Numbered from the stretch's first letter, positions 24,406 through 33,809 are shown. The stretch: 64,000 bases of DNA from Streptococcus pasteurianus (GCF_004843545.1 NZ_CP039457.1:1826501-1890500), one strand, 5' to 3'. Notes: generated by a model not told the origin, from the letters alone. Numbers and translations: made by a program.

Positions 24406-25322
24406 TTTCTACGTTTACTTTCTTTGAATATCAGATTGATAGACAAAATGATTAACATCCCGCCTAGAATCTGAACCACACCTATGGTGTTAGCTCTGGC
24501 GTATTGTGTCCGAGAGCTGGATACTGCCAACTCCCTGATGATAAAACTGATACTTTTTGTTCCTGCTGCACCATTTGTTAGGAAAAATACTTCGTTATAC
24601 AGTAGGAAACCTGAGGTTGCGGCCATAATCGCTACCGTTTTTAATGTATCTTTTATCATTGGAATGGTGATATACCACTCCCTTCTCCAACCTGTTATAT
24701 TATCTAAAATCGCTGCTTCATGAATTTCTTGTGGAATGGCAAAAATTTGACCTAAAATCATAATGGTTGATGTTCCTGCAAAGAAAACATAGGCACAGGT
24801 CATCGCAATAATATTCCAACCAGGTGTCAATAAAATGGCATCCGAAAATTCAGGGTTAAAGAAACGAATAACTTGGTTAACGACTCCATAATTTGGATTG
24901 TAAATTTGGAGAAAAATTAAGCCCATGGCTGCACTAGAAATAATACTTGGAATAATGTAAAGATTCCGTGATAGTTTCCACCCAGCTAATTTTTTAGATA
25001 AGGCGATAGCTACTGATAATGCTAATGGAACTTGAATGACTACACCAATAATTGCCCATGTAATTGAATTTTTCAGTGCTTCCAAAAAGAAAGGATACTC
25101 ACTAAAAATGTACTTATAATTGGCAAAGAGATTGCCAAAACCTAGAAATTCTGGGCTGGTTAAATTCGTGTAATCCCACTTAGTAAAGGAGGTTGCAAAA
25201 ATAGTTACCACCGAATAAAAGTAGAAGAGAAAGAAACAAACTAATGTTGGTAGTAAAAATAGAAAAATAAATCGTTGTTTCTGTGCCTTCCTATTTTGTA
25301 ATGTCATGGTTTTCTTTGCCAT
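24402..25322 (-). CDS. Carbohydrate ABC transporter permease (MalF type)
   Basis: 306-aa permease with about six TM helices. N-terminal FLFLLPTLVCFFLFYFYSVV, and an EAA loop EIHEAAILDNITGWRREWYITIPMIKDT (about 198-225) typical of MalF-like CUT1 subunits. It pairs with the next gene (4-bp overlap) in the fucosyl-oligosaccharide importer. Confidence 0.9.
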   Translation of the reverse strand: MAKKTMTLQNRKAQKQRFIFLFLLPTLVCFFLFYFYSVVTIFATSFTKWDYTNLTSPEFLGFGNLFANYKYIFSEYPFFLEALKNSITWAIIGVVIQVPLALSVAIALSKKLAGWKLSRNLYIIPSIISSAAMGLIFLQIYNPNYGVVNQVIRFFNPEFSDAILLTPGWNIIAMTCAYVFFAGTSTIMILGQIFAIPQEIHEAAILDNITGWRREWYITIPMIKDTLKTVAIMAATSGFLLYNEVFFLTNGAAGTKSISFIIRELAVSSSRTQYARANTIGVVQILGGMLIILSINLIFKESKRRK

Positions 25323-25376
25323 AAAATACTCACTTCCTAAAACAGGGCTAAGGAATCCATCCTTAGCCCTGTTACA

Positions 25377-26675
25377 TTAGCCGATAAGGGCTTTCAAGAT
25401 GTCTTGTGTTTCTTTTACTTTCTGATCAATATCTACACCGTCAGAAGCACTTTCAGTCAATGCGTTGATAATGGCAGTACGAACATCATCACCCCAAACT
25501 GATGCAACAGTAGGGACAGTTACATTTGCATTGTTTGCCATTGAAGTTGCTTCACCTAAGAGTTTTACAGTAGCGTCATCAGAGCCACTTGCAATTTGTG
25601 CAGCATCAATCGCCTGGCTAGCTGGGTTGGCACCAACTTTTTCGAAAATGGTTGTCTGAACTTCATCACTAGTCATATATTTTACAAACTCCAAAGCAAG
25701 TTTTTCTTCTTCTGCAGAAAGGTTGCTTGAAATTGTAATACCACCACCAGCTGAACTAATCGCAACATTACCAGCATACAAACCTGGTTTTAAAGCAGTA
25801 TTATCTTTCAATCCACCTGCTGCCCAAACACCATTAAAGAATACAGCTGATTTATTTTCTGTAAAATCAGTAGAATAGACATTGGCATCACCGCCTGCAT
25901 TGGCTGAGCCATTTGCTTGAACTTCTGTCGTAACCAATTTAAGCGCTTCAGCAAATTCTTTTGAATCTATTCCTTCAATAGTTAGAGGTCCTTCTAACAG
26001 TTTACGACCTGCTTCAGATGAGCCAAGTACTGTGTTAAAAAGACGAATTGCTGGTTCCCCTGCACCAAAGGCATAGACTCCTTGTTTCCGAACCAAAGCC
26101 ATAGCTTCAGTAAAGTCACTCCACTTGGTCCATTGGTCAGGAGTTTTAGCTCCAGCTTTTGAGAAAATATCCGCATTATACCATAGACCCAAGGTCAACA
26201 ATTGGTCATGTACTGTGTAGATTTTTCCATTTACATCATTTTGTGTATAGTTTAGACCAACATTTTTTTCTAAGCCATTTTCATCAATATATGGTTTCAA
26301 ATCTAGAACTAAGCTTTGTTCAATCGCCGCCAGGGAAACATCACTACCAGCCAAGTCAATCATATCTGGAAACTCACCACTTGCAACCTTGTTGTTCATG
26401 ATGTCTGTCAAACTTCCGTTCACAGGAATCGGTTTAAATTCAACGTCACCAGTTGCGTGTCTTTTAGCAAATTCATCATAAAGATCACGCATGACTTTGG
26501 CTGCTGGCCATTCTTCTTCACTATGGTGATAGCCATGATAGAACTCTAGAACAGTATCGTCACCACTTGCAGCTTTTTCAGTACTTGAACTAGTTCCTGA
26601 TGACGACCCGCAAGCAGCAAGAATGACTGAAGCAAACAAACATAATGCACCGCATTTCAACAAACTTTTTTTCAT
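25377..26675 (-). CDS. Sugar-binding lipoprotein of the ABC importer
   Basis: 432-aa extracellular solute-binding protein (family 1). Signal peptide with lipobox LAAC (Cys22 becomes the lipidated N-terminus) and a Ser/Gly/Thr-rich linker, followed by the binding domain. Captures fucosylated oligosaccharides at the cell surface for the two permeases downstream. SD GGAGG precedes the ATG, 17 bases after fucA. Confidence 0.92.
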   Translation of the reverse strand: MKKSLLKCGALCLFASVILAACGSSSGTSSSTEKAASGDDTVLEFYHGYHHSEEEWPAAKVMRDLYDEFAKRHATGDVEFKPIPVNGSLTDIMNNKVASGEFPDMIDLAGSDVSLAAIEQSLVLDLKPYIDENGLEKNVGLNYTQNDVNGKIYTVHDQLLTLGLWYNADIFSKAGAKTPDQWTKWSDFTEAMALVRKQGVYAFGAGEPAIRLFNTVLGSSEAGRKLLEGPLTIEGIDSKEFAEALKLVTTEVQANGSANAGGDANVYSTDFTENKSAVFFNGVWAAGGLKDNTALKPGLYAGNVAISSAGGGITISSNLSAEEEKLALEFVKYMTSDEVQTTIFEKVGANPASQAIDAAQIASGSDDATVKLLGEATSMANNANVTVPTVASVWGDDVRTAIINALTESASDGVDIDQKVKETQDILKALIG

Positions 26676-26692
26676 TTTATTTTCCTCCGAAA

Positions 26693-27337
26693 TTATTTCC
26701 TTTGTCCGTATGTTTTAAATTTTTCAGCCATCAATTCCATTTCTTCATCTGGAAGGATCACTGGTTCTCCTATACTTTTGGCAACACAATAAATTTTTGA
26801 ACAGTACTCAACCTCCTCAATGATATTGAAGGCATTCAGTAAATCCTGAGCACCTGCCAAGATACCGTGGTTAGCAAGAAAGACTGCACGTCTATCTTTC
26901 ATAGCCTCAGCAGCGTTTTCAGCTAATTCCTTAGTCCCATATGTGGCATAATCTGCTACTCGGACATCCTTTCCTGCTACAGCAATCATATAGTGGCTAG
27001 CTAGCAATGGTTCTCTTAGCACTGACAGAACGGTTCCGTAAGTGGTATGGGCGTGAATGACTGCATCAAGGTCCTCTCGTTGCTGGTATTGAATCAGGTG
27101 CATATACCACTCGCTAGAAGGAAGTTTTTCACCTTCGACTACTCTCCCTTCCAAGTCCATGATAACGATATCCTCTTCCTTGATTTCAAAGAAATCAATT
27201 CCAGATGGAGTAATTGCTATTAGACCTTTTTCACGGTTAAATACGCTCAAGTTCCCACCAGTACCTTTGGTTAAGCCTTCAGTAACTAACTTTTTACCGT
27301 ACTTTATAAGTTCCTTTCTTTCTTTTCCCATAAACAT
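26693..27337 (-). CDS. fucA: L-fuculose-1-phosphate aldolase
   Basis: 214-aa class II (zinc) aldolase that splits L-fuculose-1-phosphate into dihydroxyacetone phosphate and L-lactaldehyde. TKGTGGNLS (about 24-32), the acidic residue in LPSSEWYMH, and the zinc His of HAHTTYGTVLS and ANHGILAGAQ are all present. It follows fucI by 14 bp. Start at the first or second Met (MFMGKERK) cannot be separated; both are close to the SD AAGGAG. Confidence 0.93.
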   Translation of the reverse strand: MFMGKERKELIKYGKKLVTEGLTKGTGGNLSVFNREKGLIAITPSGIDFFEIKEEDIVIMDLEGRVVEGEKLPSSEWYMHLIQYQQREDLDAVIHAHTTYGTVLSVLREPLLASHYMIAVAGKDVRVADYATYGTKELAENAAEAMKDRRAVFLANHGILAGAQDLLNAFNIIEEVEYCSKIYCVAKSIGEPVILPDEEMELMAEKFKTYGQRK

Positions 27338-27351
27338 AAAGTATTCTCCTT

Positions 27352-29139
27352 TTATTTACTATATAGCGGTCCTAAAACCTCACACATCTTGAAATCCGCT
27401 GCTTCTAAATCTTTAGTACCAACACCGTCAAAAATGCTTGGACGGAAAATTCGTTCTCTTGGAATATTGTGGAGGGCTACTGGGATTCGCAACATACTAG
27501 CCAGAGTGATAACTTCCGCACCAATGTGTCCATGAACAAAGGCACCGTGGTTAGAACCCCAATGATTCATAACATCATAAACCGTTTCAAAACCAGATTC
27601 TCCAAGATTCGGAGCAAACCAGGTTGTTGGCCATGTTTTATCTGTTCGCTCATCCAAGGTATAGTGTACTTCATCATCCAATGGGCAGGTGTAGCCTTCG
27701 GCAATCTGTAGACTTGGACCAACACCCTTGACTAAATTGACACGAATTAAGGTTACAGGTAACTCACCTTGAGTTTTGAAGTGAGAAGAATAACCGCCGC
27801 CACGGAAATATTCGTAATTAGCTCGACACCAGTCTGTAGCTTCCAGACAAGCTTTGATGTCCTCCTCCGTCATATTCCAAAATTCTTTCATGGTTGGCTG
27901 ACCAGCTTCATCGCGTGCTGCTGCACTTCCATCAAGGGCTGAAGCACCTGAGTTGATAAGGTGAAGAATACCATCTTTTGCCCGACCTGTTAGTTTTTGA
28001 CCAGTTACTCGTTTGACCGCCTCTGGGCTCCAATAAGTCCGAACATCAGAGAAAATTGGAGCCTTGTTGGTTAGAAGGGTTCCAAATAGCATGGCAATCG
28101 CATTCAAGGTATCATTTTCTGTTGCAAAGGCAGTAACAGGTCTTGGACCATTCCAGTCAAAGGTAGAAGCCAGAATCGCTTCAGCGAAATCTCCATTAGG
28201 CAACCAGTCTGTCCATTGACGTTGACCTTGGAAACCACCTGAAATAGCATTTCTTCCACGAGCTTCCTCTTCCCAACCAATCTCTGCCAAGCGAGGATTT
28301 CCAAAGAGAATATCTCGAATAATCAAGGTTTGCTTGGCAATAAATTCCCAATCCTTATCAGCTGGAATCACCTTAGACTTGGTAATCACGTCTGGAAATT
28401 CTTTTCCTGCATTGATGTCAACACCCTCTTTACAATATTCCTTGATCCAAGCAAGAGCTTTTTCATATTCTTCTTTATCGTAGATTTCCAACTCCATACG
28501 GCGAAGGATTTCTGTCATATCCACAAATTCGACCAACATTCCCAGATAGTCTTCAAAGAAGGAAGTGGTAACCTGAGAACCCGCAATCCCCATTGAAGAA
28601 GCTCCAATGTTGACATAGGACTTGCCTTTCATCTGACCAGCAGCAATCGCCCCTTTGGCAAATAGCAAGATTTTTTCAGCCACATCAGCAGGAATGCTAT
28701 TGTCATCCAAGTCCTGAACATCATGGCCATAAATCTTGAATGCTGGGTAACCCTTTTGAGCATAGCCACTCATGGCTGCGGCTAGATAAACTGCACCAGG
28801 CCGCTCTGTCCCATTAAAGCCCCAAATAGCTTTAATCGTGTGCGGATCCATATCCATGGTTTCTGTCCCATAGCACCAACTTGGTGTGACAGATAAGGTA
28901 GCAACTATATTGTCACGAGCAAACTCATCGTAGACAATACCTGCATCGCCCTGACCACCAATGGTTCGACTGGCCAGTAAACACTGAACAGGTGTTCCAT
29001 CTGCATAACGCAAATTGGACTCAATCAAATCCTTAGCAGCTAGGGCCATCTGCATGGTTTTTTCTTCTAAGGATTCCCTTACACCGCCCTGTCGACCGTC
29101 AATGGTTGGACGGATTCCAATTTTAGGATATAGTGTCAT
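27352..29139 (-). CDS. fucI: L-fucose isomerase
   Basis: 595-aa aldose-ketose isomerase converting L-fucose to L-fuculose. Start YPKIGIRPTIDGRQGGVRES and blocks such as WGFNGTERPGAVYLAA and LINSGASALDGSAA are near-identical to FucI of other bacteria, and length matches (E. coli 591). Manganese-binding Glu/Asp should be in AFATENDTLNA and GFNGTERP neighbourhoods. Overlaps fucK by 17 bp, so the two are translationally coupled. Confidence 0.95.
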   Translation of the reverse strand: MTLYPKIGIRPTIDGRQGGVRESLEEKTMQMALAAKDLIESNLRYADGTPVQCLLASRTIGGQGDAGIVYDEFARDNIVATLSVTPSWCYGTETMDMDPHTIKAIWGFNGTERPGAVYLAAAMSGYAQKGYPAFKIYGHDVQDLDDNSIPADVAEKILLFAKGAIAAGQMKGKSYVNIGASSMGIAGSQVTTSFFEDYLGMLVEFVDMTEILRRMELEIYDKEEYEKALAWIKEYCKEGVDINAGKEFPDVITKSKVIPADKDWEFIAKQTLIIRDILFGNPRLAEIGWEEEARGRNAISGGFQGQRQWTDWLPNGDFAEAILASTFDWNGPRPVTAFATENDTLNAIAMLFGTLLTNKAPIFSDVRTYWSPEAVKRVTGQKLTGRAKDGILHLINSGASALDGSAAARDEAGQPTMKEFWNMTEEDIKACLEATDWCRANYEYFRGGGYSSHFKTQGELPVTLIRVNLVKGVGPSLQIAEGYTCPLDDEVHYTLDERTDKTWPTTWFAPNLGESGFETVYDVMNHWGSNHGAFVHGHIGAEVITLASMLRIPVALHNIPRERIFRPSIFDGVGTKDLEAADFKMCEVLGPLYSK

Positions 29140-30550
29140 TTTCTTCCTCCTCTTTTGGGTAGAAATAGTTAAATGTTATAGACTCTTTGACAAGTTTCTT
29201 GGCTTCTTTCATATCTTTAACACAGCCAAGAGCCTTAAATTGAACGAGTGCATTACCAATTGAAGTTGCTTCATACAGACCAGTAACCACAGTCTTTCCT
29301 GTTACATCTGCTACTAATTGTGAGAAATAGTTCGACTTAGAACCACCGCCTATCAAGTCAATCCTCTTATAGACATTTCCAGTTATTTTTTCCAATTGTA
29401 GAATGACTTCTTGATATTTTTCGGCCAAACTTTGATAAACTATTTTAAATAGAATTGCTGGATCTGGTGATATTGTTATATCTTCATCTGCAAAATAATC
29501 GACAATCTTTTCAATCATGTTCCCTGGACTTGAAAATGTCGAAGCATCCGTATCAAATGTTGGGACACAACTTCTCGTATTACTCACCATTTCAGTAATT
29601 TCGTCATAAGAAAAGTCATTGCCTAATTTAAAGAATGATTTTTTTAATTCTTCAAGAATCCAGAGTCCAGTACAATTTTTCAAAAATCTAGTGGTCCCAT
29701 CATAGCCCGCTTCATTTGTAAAATTATACTTCAGCGCACTATCTGTAAGTATAGGAGATTTCAACTCTGTTCCGATTAATGACCACGTTCCACAAGAAAT
29801 ATATAGTAAATTTTCTTCTTCATGTGGTATCGCTGCTACCGCACTTGCTGTATCATGTTGACAGACATTGACTACTACTATTTCATTCTTTGAAATTTCT
29901 TTAGATGTTTTACCTAGAATATTTCCTTCGGATACTAATTTCGGTAAAAGTAATTCAGAAATTTCAAATGTTTTTAAAACCTCTTGGTTCCAGTCTTTTG
30001 TCAAGGGGTTAACCATTTGCATTGTAGAGGCTATACTTCTTTCAATCGCAACCTCACCAGTCAATGAATAATTCAAATAATCAGAAATCATTAATAGTTT
30101 ATTTGCTTTGAAATATTCTTCAGGAGTCTGAGATTTACATGCAATTAATTGAAATAGTGTGTTAATCTCCATTAACTGATTACCAGTCTTAAAATACAAA
30201 TCATTTAAAGAAGAGTATCTAGCAATCTCATCTAATATTGATTCTGTTCGACTATCTCGATAACTAACAGGTTGAGTAATGATTTCACCATTAGTATCCA
30301 AGAATACAAAATCTACTCCCCATGTATCAATTCCTATAGAAGATAATTTTGACTGCTGTTGAGAAACTTTAATACATTTTTTTATATTTTTTTCTAGGTT
30401 ATCTATGTTCCAACATAATCTTCCCTTAACTTTATGAATTGAATTTTTAAATCTACTAACTTCTTTCGAAATCAATTTTCCCTTTTCAATAGAATACAGG
30501 ATTCCTCTACCTGACGTAGCACCAAGATCGATTGCCAATATAGTTTTCAT
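29123..30550 (-). CDS. fucK: L-fuculokinase (FGGY family)
   Basis: 475-aa sugar kinase of the FGGY family, closest in style to the RhaB/FucK kinases used in streptococcal fucose operons. N-terminal phosphate loop AIDLGATSGRGI, the catalytic Asp in IGIDTWGVDFVFLD (about 73-86), and the C-terminal nucleotide block DLIGGGSKSNYFSQLVADVTGK. Phosphorylates L-fuculose at O1. First gene of the nine-gene operon. SD AAAGGAG is eight bases before the ATG. Confidence 0.88.
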   Translation of the reverse strand: MKTILAIDLGATSGRGILYSIEKGKLISKEVSRFKNSIHKVKGRLCWNIDNLEKNIKKCIKVSQQQSKLSSIGIDTWGVDFVFLDTNGEIITQPVSYRDSRTESILDEIARYSSLNDLYFKTGNQLMEINTLFQLIACKSQTPEEYFKANKLLMISDYLNYSLTGEVAIERSIASTMQMVNPLTKDWNQEVLKTFEISELLLPKLVSEGNILGKTSKEISKNEIVVVNVCQHDTASAVAAIPHEEENLLYISCGTWSLIGTELKSPILTDSALKYNFTNEAGYDGTTRFLKNCTGLWILEELKKSFFKLGNDFSYDEITEMVSNTRSCVPTFDTDASTFSSPGNMIEKIVDYFADEDITISPDPAILFKIVYQSLAEKYQEVILQLEKITGNVYKRIDLIGGGSKSNYFSQLVADVTGKTVVTGLYEATSIGNALVQFKALGCVKDMKEAKKLVKESITFNYFYPKEEEENDTIS

Positions 30551-30563
30551 TAGACTCCTTTTC

Positions 30564-30577
30564 TGTTACCGCTTTCA
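30564..30577 (-). promoter_or_regulatory. cre box in the fucK leader
   Basis: On the minus strand TGAAAGCGGTAACA fits TGWNANCGNTNNCA at every fixed base and lies just ahead of the fucK SD. CcpA bound here would block elongation or initiation, so the operon is expected to be glucose-repressed. Confidence 0.75.
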
Positions 30578-30638
30578 TGATTTTATTTTAATATATCTAC
30601 AATTCCATTACAATACTTGAACGATAGATTGAAAACTA

Positions 30639-30680
30639 TTCAAAATATTGATACAAAATCGCCATTTTTGTTCAAAATAT
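30639..30680. promoter_or_regulatory. Direct repeat between fucK and its regulator, candidate operator
   Basis: TTCAAAATAT occurs at 30639-30648 and 30671-30680, 32 bp apart (about three helical turns). It sits between the divergent starts and immediately before a TATTAT box at 30682-30687. This is a good candidate for the DeoR-type regulator's binding sites. Confidence 0.55.
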
Positions 30681-30707
30681 GTTATTATGTACTTAAGAGG
30701 TGTTAGC

Positions 30708-31478
30708 ATGAGTAGAGATAAACGATTACAGGAAATAACAGATATTCTTCAAAATAGAAAGAGAATCGATGTAAAACAACTTGAAAAATTAACTTTTTCA
30801 AGTACTTCTACACTTCGTAGAGACCTAATTTTTCTTGAAGAACAAGGACTCATAAAACGAAAACATGGGGAGGTTATATTAAACTCCTTTAATACTGTTG
30901 AGCTTGCACATAGTATCAGGGAAACTGAAAATAGATCTGAGAAAAAAATAATTGCTGACCTTGCAAAAGATTTTATTGGTCCAGGGATGTGTATTTACTT
31001 GGATTCAAGTACAACAGTTTATGAATTATGTCCTTTCCTATCTACTATAGACAACTTAATTATTTTTACGAATGGACTTAATACTGCTCAGTTGCTTTCT
31101 GAACTTTCTAATCCAACAATGAAAATTTTCATTACTGGGGGTGAGGTTAAACACCACTCTGCCTCCGTTGTAAATCATAGTATGGAAAATAGTCTTCTTG
31201 AACATTTTAGTATTGACCTTGCATTTTGCTCCGCAAGAGGAATTGATGGAGAATATGTTTATGAAGCTTCTTTCAGTCAAGCAAGTGCTAAAAAAACTAT
31301 CATTGATAAAGCTAAAGAGACTATATTACTTATTGATAGTTCAAAATTTCGTATATCTGGATTTTTCAAAATTAATAATTTAAAGCAGTATAAAACTATT
31401 ATCTCAGACAAATTTCCTGATGAATCACTATTAACTTCTGCAGAAAAATATGAAGTTGAATGGATTGCCAACAGATAA
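30708..31478 (+). CDS. fcsR: DeoR-family regulator of the fucose operon (FcsR-like)
   Basis: 256-aa DeoR-type repressor/activator: an N-terminal winged HTH (MSRDKRLQEITDILQNRKRIDVKQLEKL ... SSTSTLRRDLIFLEEQGLIKRKHGEV, residues 1-57) and a C-terminal sugar-phosphate-sensing domain (DSSTTVYELCPFL, FTNGLNTAQLL, ITGGEVKHHSASV). An ATG at 30648 would add 20 residues, but AGAGGTG precedes the ATG at 30708 and the shorter form matches the family start. Divergent from fucK, as in Streptococcus pneumoniae. Confidence 0.88.
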   Translation: MSRDKRLQEITDILQNRKRIDVKQLEKLTFSSTSTLRRDLIFLEEQGLIKRKHGEVILNSFNTVELAHSIRETENRSEKKIIADLAKDFIGPGMCIYLDSSTTVYELCPFLSTIDNLIIFTNGLNTAQLLSELSNPTMKIFITGGEVKHHSASVVNHSMENSLLEHFSIDLAFCSARGIDGEYVYEASFSQASAKKTIIDKAKETILLIDSSKFRISGFFKINNLKQYKTIISDKFPDESLLTSAEKYEVEWIANR

Positions 31479-31527
31479 TATCTTAGCTTACCGCTCTACA
31501 ATATTAAACTGTTGTGACGAGCTCAGT

Positions 31528-31543
31528 AAGTGGGTACCCACTT
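31528..31543. repeat. Perfect 16-bp palindrome
   Basis: AAGTGGGTACCCACTT lies between the fcsR stop and its terminator. Too short a loop to terminate transcription; possibly a protein-binding site or chance. Confidence 0.4.
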
Positions 31544-31547
31544 ATGA

Positions 31548-31603
31548 TAAAATGTAACGAAAAAAGCAGAACCTTTGGTATCTGCTTTTTTCGTTACATT
31601 TTA
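31548..31603 (+). terminator. Very strong terminator after fcsR
   Basis: TAAAATGTAACGAAAAAAGCAGA and its exact complement enclose ten bases: a 23-bp perfect stem with a T-rich 3' arm. It also terminates from the other side. Confidence 0.85.
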
Positions 31604-31989
31604 CTTTTTAGGGAGAAACCTAAGACCCCCAATATAAAGATTTTCTTAATAGAAAAACGTACTAGACCAAATCAATTAAAATTCAACTCTCTGACAAAGG
31701 GAGAGAATTGCTCATAACCCTCCTATGCCATCAATTTCTGTACCTGTCTATACTCTTCTACAGAAAAATTTACTTCCTTACTAACTTATTCTCCCATCTG
31801 ATGTCCTCCGTAACCGTTATTATCGGTTCATACCCGCCCTCGTAACAGACTCGGCGCCACAATATTATCATATTTTGGGGTCTTCGCGAGCTCAGAGATG
31901 ATATAAGAATAGCAGGGAAGATTTGGAAAAGAAGGTAAGAAAAAAGAGAGCCTGAGCTCTCAATACTATATTTAGGTCAAACTATTATT
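31604..31989. other. Gene-less stretch
   Basis: No reading frame or family is recognisable. The only structure seen is a GAGAG-CCTG-AGCTCTC-type hairpin near 31950. Stops in all frames and the flanking pseudogenes suggest decayed DNA. Confidence 0.4.
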
Positions 31990-32400
31990 TCGATTAACTA
32001 GTTCTTCAAAAATAATTTTACATATATACTTATCTATAAAACTCCTTAGCATTCTTATATTTTCAAATCAATCCTAGAGAATATAGGTAATCCAAGTTTT
32101 TCTACTATTTCATTATCATTACAAAAATTTGTTGTTAAAACAAATATACGTTAGAAACATCTACAGAGTAATTTATATCTTCCAACTCCCCTTCATCAAA
32201 CATTTGATAAAAAACGTTGTATAAACCAATATTTACTTTGTCAAATTCATCAATTAAGACAATGTTTGTTTCTCTTGACAATAAATCTTTTACCAACACC
32301 TAAATTTCCGTAAAATAAGATGACAAGTGGAGATTTATCAGTAAAGTTGAGGTTCTTTAATAGACCAATTGAAACATCTTTTTATCAATCCTCTTGTACT
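31990..32400 (-). pseudogene. Frameshifted AAA+ ATPase remnant (ClpA/B-like fold)
   Basis: Minus-strand pieces read KSPLVILFYGNLGVGK (Walker A, about 32290-32340), then in another frame LLSRETNIVLIDEFDKVNIG (Walker B, about 32225-32285), YQMFDEGELEDINYSVDVS and IVEKLGLPIFSRIDLKI (the sensor / arginine-finger region). Roughly thirty residues between Walker A and B are missing and stops interrupt the frame. The parent gene is unknown. Confidence 0.6.
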
Positions 32401-32419
32401 ATGAGTAGATATCTTCAAA

Positions 32420-32902
32420 TTAAACTCTCAATGAGGATTTAATTCTTTTAGGTGGATTTTGTATCGGTCTTGGAAAAACTACTGCGTCCTGCAAACGTTT
32501 CTTGAAGTTTAAGAGAGAGGCTAGCAACAGCTTTCTTCTAAACAAAGCCATATTTATTGGTATTAACTTCAATCTTAGTGCATCAATGTAAAGACACTCT
32601 AGAGAGACTAATTCTTCCATTTTAAGTCGAAGATTAAGGTCGATAAATAAGTTTCTTATCGCCTCTATCATCCCATTAGCAACACAAAAACGATTGATGG
32701 TTCGATAACTGATAACAAGTTGGCCGGTCAAATAATGCATGACTAGATTTTTAATCATGAGTTTCTCTATTTTTCGTCCAGAAAAAATTCCTTGAGAATA
32801 AGCCAATAAAAGAGCTAACAGTAGCAGTTTAGGATGATAAGATGGACGATCGAATTCATGATAAAAAGTAGTAAAATAATCCTCATCTAACTCATTAACC
32901 AC
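32420..32902 (-). pseudogene. IS1182-family transposase, N-terminal fragment
   Basis: 160-aa ORF whose upstream frame extends without stop to about 32985 (YLPQDHIVFTIEKVVNELDE). Blocks DRPSYHPKLLLLALLLAYSQGIFSGRKIEKL and ISYRTINRFC are the N-terminal domain of IS1182-type transposases. The DDE catalytic half is absent and the end (QNPPKRIKSSLRV) is not family-like, so it is dead. Confidence 0.75.
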
Positions 32903-33280
32903 TTTTTCAATGGTAAAAACGATATGGTCTTGTGGTAAATAAGAACTGATTTCTGTTGACTGCGTTCTAATACGCTGATAAATCAGCTTTTACAACCCTT
33001 TTTCGATGTCAATCTTCACTTGACTCTATCTCCCACCTCGAAAGATTCCCAAATCTTTCGAGCCATGCAGGGGTGAGTTATAAAGGTTCGGGGAACCTTT
33101 ATAATTGGGAAATACAACTTACGAAGTAAGTGTCAAAAACGGTCTGGGGATAGACCGTTTTAGATCAGCAACAAGAAATTAAGACTTGCTGAAAATCAAG
33201 TTTCTTTGAAACTACTGATTCGCTTTTTAATTTTTAGGCTCATGAATAAAATCTCCACTGGAGACTTTATTTGTCTCACT
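32903..33280 (-). mobile_element. IS1182-like element, 5' flank rich in hairpins
   Basis: Second, longer copy of the repeat seen at 3935-4200, here still attached to the transposase start. Hairpins are TCTCCA-C-TGGAGA (33250-33265), AACGGTCT / AGACCGTT (33147-33163), AAAGGTTC / GAACCTTT (33082-33103) and CGAAAGATTC / GAATCTTTCG (33038-33060). It also ends only a few bases from the trxA stop, so its first hairpin may serve as the trxA terminator. Confidence 0.65.
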
Positions 33281-33288
33281 CCCTATCA

Positions 33289-33603
33289 TTAGCTTAATTC
33301 AGCAACGATTTCTTTGATTTGTTCTTTTGTGTGCACACCAGCCACTTGTTTCACAACTTCGCCGTCTTTTTTGAACAGCAATGTTGGAATTGACATGATA
33401 CCAAATTTTTGTGCGGTATCTGGATTTTCATCAACATCGATTTTGACGATTTTAAGTTCGTCTTCATCGATTTCTTCTGACAATTGTTCCAAAATTGGCG
33501 CTTGCATCAAACATGGACCACACCAAGTTGCCCAAAAGTCAATAAGGACAAGCCCTTCACTTGTTTCTGCTTCGAATGTCGCATCTGTAATATTATGTGC
33601 CAT
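33289..33603 (-). CDS. trxA: Thioredoxin
   Basis: 104-aa cytoplasmic disulfide reductase. Active site W27-C28-G29-P30-C31, cis-Pro in MSIPTLLF, and family-typical length. Maintains reduced thiols and donates electrons to reductive enzymes via thioredoxin reductase (not in the window). Immediately downstream is IS debris. No SD is obvious within the AT-rich leader. Confidence 0.96.
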   Translation of the reverse strand: MAHNITDATFEAETSEGLVLIDFWATWCGPCLMQAPILEQLSEEIDEDELKIVKIDVDENPDTAQKFGIMSIPTLLFKKDGEVVKQVAGVHTKEQIKEIVAELS

Positions 33604-33809
33604 AATAAATTACCTAGAACTCTAGAGGTTACTGGAAAATACCTTATTAAAAAGTAAACTACGACCAGCTAAACAATCCTAAAGTTCATTTCCTTTTCTA
33701 TTAGTTTATGAGCCTATTTTACGAGAAAATTGTTGATTTGACAATTAATTGCTACGGAAAACAATTTTTTGAAAACTTCTCATTTTCCATATCTGTCTGA
33801 CTTATATGC

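Noticed and set aside
31755-31880. GC-richer stretch near 31800-31870 as a possible structured RNA
   Set aside because: No convincing paired structure or recognised motif could be drawn.
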